Shown: piece after piece, positions 59,970-64,000 of the stretch
Numbering within the stretch: position 1 is the stretch's first letter
Layout: each line of letters starts with the position of its first letter
The notes under the pieces: generated by a model
What the model was told of the DNA's origin: nothing
Seen by the model: the letters and a program-made list of their open reading frames with translations, nothing else
The model's database searches: none
Position numbers and translations under genes: made by a program
Source of the DNA: Herbiconiux daphne
GTDB taxonomy: Bacteria; Actinomycetota; Actinomycetes; Actinomycetales; Microbacteriaceae
NCBI RefSeq assembly: GCF_024979295.1
Contig: NZ_JANLCJ010000002.1
Location: forward strand, 496,001-560,000
DNA: 64,000 nucleotides
Reading direction: 5' to 3'

Positions 59970-60809
59970 TCACGCCGCCCGCAAAAACGCCTCCTGCCGA
60001 TACCCGTCGCGATCGAGCACCGACACGGTCGACTCCGGCACCTCGATGAAGGCGCCCGGCAGGTCGCTCAGCGGCTCCGACACGATCACACGCGCACCCG
60101 CGTCGAAGATGCGCAGCCGGTCGAGATCCGGATACGTCGCCTGCAGCGTCTCCATGTCCTCCGAATGGAACAGCGTGCGCGACGCGTGCGCCGTCGAATA
60201 CCGGAACGCCCAGATCGTCATCCCGTTCGACACCGCGAACGTCCCCTGCACCGGATTCGGCACACTGAGGGCGGCACCGATCCGCTCCACCTCGCGAATA
60301 GCCCGCGCCATCGCGGCGATCGGATCGACCTTCAATCCATACGTGAGCGCTAGGTAGAACAGTGCCTCCGAGTCGGTCGTGCCCCGGATTGACGAGAACA
60401 ACGCCGGATCCACCTCCAGCAGCATGTCGCGCCTCATCAAGTCGAACTGTCGCAGCGCACCGTTGTGCATGAACATCCAGTTCTCGTGCCGAAACGGGTG
60501 ACAGTTCGTCTGCTGAATCGGCGGTCCAGCGGCCGCCCGCACGTGCGCGAAGAACAGCGGGCTCTCGATCGACTGGGCGATCTCCCTCAGATTCTCGTCG
60601 TACCACGCCGGTTCGATGCTCCGGAACAGGGCGGGCGCCGAGCCCGGCACGTCCCGCTCGGGATACCAGCCCAGACCGAAGCCATCACCATTGACCGTCT
60701 CTTTGCCGAGCGGCGAATTGAGCGACTGCGCCACCAGCGAATGCTGCGTCTCGAGCACCAGAGTCGACGGCGTCAGCGCCTCCCCCGAATAGGCCAGCCA
60801 GCGACACAT
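59970..60809 (-). CDS. Class II glutamine amidotransferase (YafJ-like)
   Basis: 279 residues. Cys2 immediately after the initiator Met (MCRWLAYSG) is the N-terminal nucleophile exposed by Met removal. NGDGFGLGWYPE and NCHPFRHENWMFMHNGAL are the glutamine-binding and oxyanion segments; RGTTDSEALFYL is also conserved. It releases ammonia from glutamine or a gamma-glutamyl substrate. GAGGAGG precedes the ATG at 60809; longer starts would bury the catalytic Cys. Confidence 0.9.
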   Translation of the reverse strand: MCRWLAYSGEALTPSTLVLETQHSLVAQSLNSPLGKETVNGDGFGLGWYPERDVPGSAPALFRSIEPAWYDENLREIAQSIESPLFFAHVRAAAGPPIQQTNCHPFRHENWMFMHNGALRQFDLMRRDMLLEVDPALFSSIRGTTDSEALFYLALTYGLKVDPIAAMARAIREVERIGAALSVPNPVQGTFAVSNGMTIWAFRYSTAHASRTLFHSEDMETLQATYPDLDRLRIFDAGARVIVSEPLSDLPGAFIEVPESTVSVLDRDGYRQEAFLRAA

Positions 60810-60912
60810 CCTGCACCTCCTCGCAGGCACCGGATGCCTGCATCGGCTTCACTTGCGACGACCCTACGCCGATGCGCGCGGGAGCACAGCCGGGCCGGGG
60901 TAGCCTCGGTGC

Positions 60913-61182
60913 ATGGCGGTGCATCGAATCGTGATCGAGCTCGAGATCGACGTGGAGAACGAAGACGCGTTCAAAGACGCTCAGATCGTCGACATGGATC
61001 CGCGATCGATGGCGCTCTCGGATGCCGACGACGAATCCGTCACCCGCATGGTGACCGCCGCCGTGCTCTTCGACGTGCACTGGCGGCGCCGCGGCATGAA
61101 CCCGACACTGAAGTCGAGCGGATGGCGCGTGCGCGGTGTCGACGGCGGCTACGTCGAGCACGTGCTTCCCGCCGACAGCTGA
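60913..61182 (+). CDS. Small hypothetical protein
   Basis: 89 residues: MAVHRIVIELEIDVENEDAFKDAQIVDMDPRSMALSDADDESVTRMVTAAVLFDVHW.... A beta-alpha-beta pattern like small ferredoxin-fold domains. No known family. Its stop lies at the left edge of a tandem repeat (61178-61300) copied from the gene end. Confidence 0.65.
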   Translation: MAVHRIVIELEIDVENEDAFKDAQIVDMDPRSMALSDADDESVTRMVTAAVLFDVHWRRRGMNPTLKSSGWRVRGVDGGYVEHVLPADS

Positions 61183-61300
61183 GCAACCGCGCTGGGCGGC
61201 CGCACTGAGCAAGCCGCACCGAGTAACCGTGCTGGGCAACCGCACTGAGCAAGCCGCACTCAGCATCCCCACTGAGCAACCGCGCTGAGTGAGCGCACCG
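61178..61300. repeat. About eight degenerate 13-bp units including the stop of the gene at 60913
   Basis: The motif (A)CTGAGCAACCGC recurs from 61178 on (AGCTGAGCAACCGC at the true stop, then ACTGAGCAAGCCGC at 61204 and 61244, ACTCAGCATCCCC, ACTGAGCAACCGCGC). The unit contains the TGA stop. Confidence 0.75.
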
Positions 61301-61400
61301 TGCAGGCGAACCGAACCTGAACAGATGCGCCCACGGGACGGCCACGCGACAAACCCCCGGCACCCCCACTGCCGCCCGCGAAGACCTGCACTCCGACCCC

Positions 61401-63260
61401 TCAGCGCCGCCCGAGGTGCTCATGCACCGACGAGATCACGACCGACCCCTCGCCTACCGCCGACGCCACCCGCTTCACCGACCCCCGTCGCACGTCTCCC
61501 ACCGCGAACAACCCCGGCACCGACGACTCCAGCGGCGCGGGCGGCTCGTCGCGCGCCCAGGCCCGGCGCCCGCCCTCCACCACCACCTCGTGCCCGGTGA
61601 TCACCGATCCCCATTGGTCGCGCAGCACCTCGTCGGGCAGCCACTCCGTGTGCGGCCGCGCTCCGATCGTGATGAAGAGCGCCTGGCAGGGCACCGCCAC
61701 GCTCGACCCGTCGGCATGCTGCAGCACGATGCTCTCGAGCAGCGGCTCCGCCGGAGGCGCCGCCGCTTCCGCGCCCACCACGCGTGACCGGGTGATGATC
61801 GCGACCCCGCCCGCCGCCAGCTCGTCGACGAGGTACTGCGACATGCTCTCCGCCAGGGTCGACCCCCGCACGACGAGGGCCACGGATGCCGCATACCGAC
61901 TGAGGTGCAACGCCGCCTGCCCCGCCGAATTGCCGCCTCCCACCACGACCACAGCCTTGCCCTGCTGGGCCTTCGCCTCGACGGCCGTCGCGCCGTAGAA
62001 CACCGACACCCCGACGAACGGCGCCAGCTGCGGCACCGCCAGCCGCCGGTAGGTGACACCGCTCGCGACCACGACCGCCCCGGCCCGCACCCGCGCCTCG
62101 TCTCCGATCTCCACAGCGAACCCGTCGTCGACGACGGCGAGCCCCGTTGCCCTCCTGGCGTGCGCGAACCGGGCCCCGAAGGCCCACGCCTGTTGGTAGG
62201 CGCGTTGCGCGAGGTCGGCTCCCGACGTGCCGCGCGGAAAACCGAGATAGTTGCGAATGAGCGAGCTCGAACCCGCCTGCCCACCGATCGACTCCGCCTC
62301 GAGCACGAGGGTGCTGAGCCCTTCCGACGCTGCGTAGACGGCGGCGGCGAGCCCGCCCGGACCGGCCCCGATGACGACGAGGTCGACCGCCGCTCGAGGC
62401 AGGTCGGTCGTGAGTCCATAGGCGGAGGCGAGGGTGGCGTCATCCGGATCGGAGAGCAGCCGGCCGTCGGGCAGCCGTACCGCCGGCAAGGTGAGGTCGG
62501 CGCGGTCGGGACCGGCGCCGAGTTCGACGGCACGCTCCGACGCCGGTGCCACGAGCTCGGCACCGGCACCGCCCCGGGTGAGCAGGATGCGCAGGGCATG
62601 CGTGCGCGGCAGAGCGCTGTCGCCGATCACAGCGAAGCCGGTCTGGGCACGACCGGCGGCCCTCTCCCAATCGAGCAGCAGATCGGTGACACCGCGGTGG
62701 AACGACTCGTCGGGGTCGCGCGACGGCACCACGAGGTAGTAGTCGATCATGGTGCGGGCCATCAGCTGCGAGACGGTCTCCGCCGTCTCGGGCAGCGCCC
62801 ACGACCCCCAATCTATGAGCAGCAGACGGCGCACGTCGGGAAACAGGGCGCGCGCGTGCACGAACAGCGGGTCGTCGCCGGAATCCCGATCGGGAGCCGC
62901 AGCCCCAGGGCGTGATGGCACAGCGCTTGCCGCCTCGGGGTCTGGCATCACCGGGTCGGCAGCGGAGCGGCGCGCGATCACGAGGGCGATCTCCCGCGCG
63001 GTGTGGGGCGGTCGAGCTCCGCGCGCTCGGTCATCGGCACCAGCGGAGGTGACGAACTCGTCGGTGTCCCCAGACGCGAGGGCGGTCACCAGGTCGTGCG
63101 CTCGATCGAGATCGGGCTCGTCGAACACGTCGTAGTCGGCACCGTACCGCCGTCTCAACTGCTCCAGCACCGTCGTGCGGGCGGGCTCGTCGGGCACCGA
63201 CACCAGAATGCCGGCTCGCGCACGCACCATCTCGACCTCGTCTCGCCCGAGAACACGCAC
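61401..63260 (-). CDS. Thioredoxin-reductase-like FAD oxidoreductase lacking the CxxC, with receiver-like N-terminus
   Basis: 619 residues. The first 280 residues look like a receiver-type and a thioredoxin-like module (LLLIDWGSWALPETAETVSQLM). The reductase part follows: FAD motif LVVIGAGPGGLAAAVYAASEGL, NADPH motif VVVVGGGNSAGQAAL and the C-terminal FAD site GLFAVGDVRRGSVKRVASAVGEG. Where thioredoxin reductases have CATC the sequence reads QAGSSSLIRNYLGFP, so it cannot reduce thioredoxin disulphides in the usual way. GTG 63260 or ATG 63230 may start it. Confidence 0.82.
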   Translation of the reverse strand: MRVLGRDEVEMVRARAGILVSVPDEPARTTVLEQLRRRYGADYDVFDEPDLDRAHDLVTALASGDTDEFVTSAGADDRARGARPPHTAREIALVIARRSAADPVMPDPEAASAVPSRPGAAAPDRDSGDDPLFVHARALFPDVRRLLLIDWGSWALPETAETVSQLMARTMIDYYLVVPSRDPDESFHRGVTDLLLDWERAAGRAQTGFAVIGDSALPRTHALRILLTRGGAGAELVAPASERAVELGAGPDRADLTLPAVRLPDGRLLSDPDDATLASAYGLTTDLPRAAVDLVVIGAGPGGLAAAVYAASEGLSTLVLEAESIGGQAGSSSLIRNYLGFPRGTSGADLAQRAYQQAWAFGARFAHARRATGLAVVDDGFAVEIGDEARVRAGAVVVASGVTYRRLAVPQLAPFVGVSVFYGATAVEAKAQQGKAVVVVGGGNSAGQAALHLSRYAASVALVVRGSTLAESMSQYLVDELAAGGVAIITRSRVVGAEAAAPPAEPLLESIVLQHADGSSVAVPCQALFITIGARPHTEWLPDEVLRDQWGSVITGHEVVVEGGRRAWARDEPPAPLESSVPGLFAVGDVRRGSVKRVASAVGEGSVVISSVHEHLGRR

Positions 63261-63354
63261 CCGCGGCGTTCGGGCCGACGGAGCGGTTCGGCGGCGATGT
63301 TACTCGCCGCCGAACCGCCTGACCAGATCGGGAGTCTCTCGACCGCGTCCCTAG

Positions 63355-63660
63355 TTGTCCACAGGTCGCAACCCGACTATTGCTCATCATCCGCCCTGCC
63401 TGTTACGGTCGACACGCACGTGGGGACGGGCAGCGGTCGACACTCCGGAGCTCCACCTGATCACCCTCGCCACCCCGCTCGCCACCCCGCATTCCGCACC
63501 GCAGACGATCGCCGCCCTCGCCCTGGTGCTGCTGCCGATCGTCATCGTGTCCGCCGTCATCAACCTTCGATTACGTCTACTCCGCGAGCGCGCGCGACAG
63601 CTCCGGATGCCGCGGCACGACCATCACCGCGACCCCTCGAGCACACCCCGACCTGGTTGA
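63355..63660 (+). CDS. Possible small membrane protein
   Basis: Up to 101 residues with one clear hydrophobic helix (IAALALVLLPIVIVSAVI) followed by basic residues (LRLRLLRERARQLR), as in a single-pass membrane protein. Only a TTG start is available and no ribosome binding site is visible, so this is uncertain. Confidence 0.3.
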   Translation: MSTGRNPTIAHHPPCLLRSTRTWGRAAVDTPELHLITLATPLATPHSAPQTIAALALVLLPIVIVSAVINLRLRLLRERARQLRMPRHDHHRDPSSTPRPG

Positions 63661-63668
63661 CTGTGGCC

Positions 63669-64000
63669 ATGCAGTACGTGTATCCGAGCATGCGAAGCGG
63701 TAACTGGTCCGCGGAAGACCTGCGCGACGATTTCCCGGGTCCCGCGCTCGACGCTGCCCGCTGGGTCGACCACTACCTGCCGCAGTGGACGACTCCCGAG
63801 CGCTCCGCCGCCCGCTACGACTTCACCGACGGCGGTCTGCAGCTGCGTATCGACGCCGACCAGCCCGCGTGGCGCGACGAAGACGGCCCGTTCCGCGTGT
63901 CGAACATTCAGACCGGAACGTTTTCCGGACCGGTCGGCTCCGACGTGGGCACTCACCGCCACACAGACGGGCTCACCGTGCGCACCGAGGTCGCGACATC
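63669..64000 (+). CDS. GH16-like beta-glucanase-fold protein (5' part)
   Basis: The first 110 codons are visible; the gene runs out of the window. MQYVYPSMRSGNWSAEDLRDDFPGPALDAARWVDHYLPQWTTPERSAARYDFTDGGLQLRIDADQPAW resembles laminarinase-like GH16 proteins of actinobacteria (DDF...LD..RW, ... L.LRI). The catalytic ExDxxE segment lies beyond the edge, so activity cannot be judged. No signal peptide, so it is probably cytoplasmic. GTG 63663 is an alternative start. Confidence 0.6.
   Translation, partial: MQYVYPSMRSGNWSAEDLRDDFPGPALDAARWVDHYLPQWTTPERSAARYDFTDGGLQLRIDADQPAWRDEDGPFRVSNIQTGTFSGPVGSDVGTHRHTDGLTVRTEVAT

Noticed and set aside
63624..63962. Minus-strand open frame at the right end
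   Set aside because: Antisense to the GH16-like gene; no domain or start signal.

Overview
This window comes from a high-GC actinobacterium. The gene content fits Microbacteriaceae best: a DUF222/13E12-type HNH endonuclease, a CWB2 wall-binding protein, many MFS exporters, a protealysin-type M4 protease with an emfourin inhibitor, and GTG/TTG starts with ATGA overlaps. Family-level assignment is an inference. I saw no rRNA, tRNA, CRISPR array, prophage or insertion sequence. The window cuts a gene at each end.

Layout. 1-5 kb: ion channel of the CASTOR/POLLUX type (cut by the edge), J-domain/NERD protein, universal stress protein, small NTF2-like and DUF3224 proteins, luciferase-like monooxygenase. 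5.1-8.1 kb: a fourfold tandem repeat of the convergent monooxygenase/ogt gene ends, then an alkylation-repair operon (Ada/AlkA glycosylase plus Ogt). 8.2-18.3 kb: M4 protease plus emfourin, an ABC ATPase, an MpaB-type oxygenase with palindromic elements inside its coding sequence, a geranylgeranyl-reductase-like flavoprotein, a secreted GH5-CBM2 cellulase, and a divergent MFS/LysR pair.

18.4-32.9 kb is the centrepiece: a complete mycofactocin locus. mftA (35-residue precursor), mftB and mftC read leftward. They are followed by four consecutive SDR dehydrogenases, a MoxR ATPase, a VWA protein, a fifth SDR, then mftD, mftE and mftF. The regulator mftR and the GMC-type dehydrogenase mftG read rightward from the same intergenic region. 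MftB presents MftA to the radical SAM enzyme MftC, which processes the C-terminal Val-Tyr. MftE releases the modified dipeptide, MftD oxidises it to the redox-active core and MftF glycosylates it. The SDRs are the likely substrate dehydrogenases with trapped NAD, and MftG the likely route for re-oxidising mycofactocin. Placing the dehydrogenase array and a MoxR/VWA chaperone pair between mftC and mftD is unusual.

33-46.9 kb: methyltransferase, two MFS exporters (one with its own TetR), LssY-C membrane protein, lipid kinase, an orphan nucleotidyltransferase with one catalytic Asp replaced, RibD-like reductase, HAD phosphatase and a CWB2 surface protein. 47-51.3 kb: GT4 glycosyltransferase plus GH92 alpha-mannosidase operon. 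51.4-64 kb: small membrane/secreted proteins, two ArsR-controlled units with clear palindromic operators, cupin lipoprotein, HNH endonuclease, class II amidotransferase, a thioredoxin-reductase-like flavoprotein without its CxxC, and the start of a GH16-like protein.

A recurring oddity runs through the window. At least seven genes end in tandem repeats whose unit contains the gene's own stop codon (units from 10 to about 220 bp).
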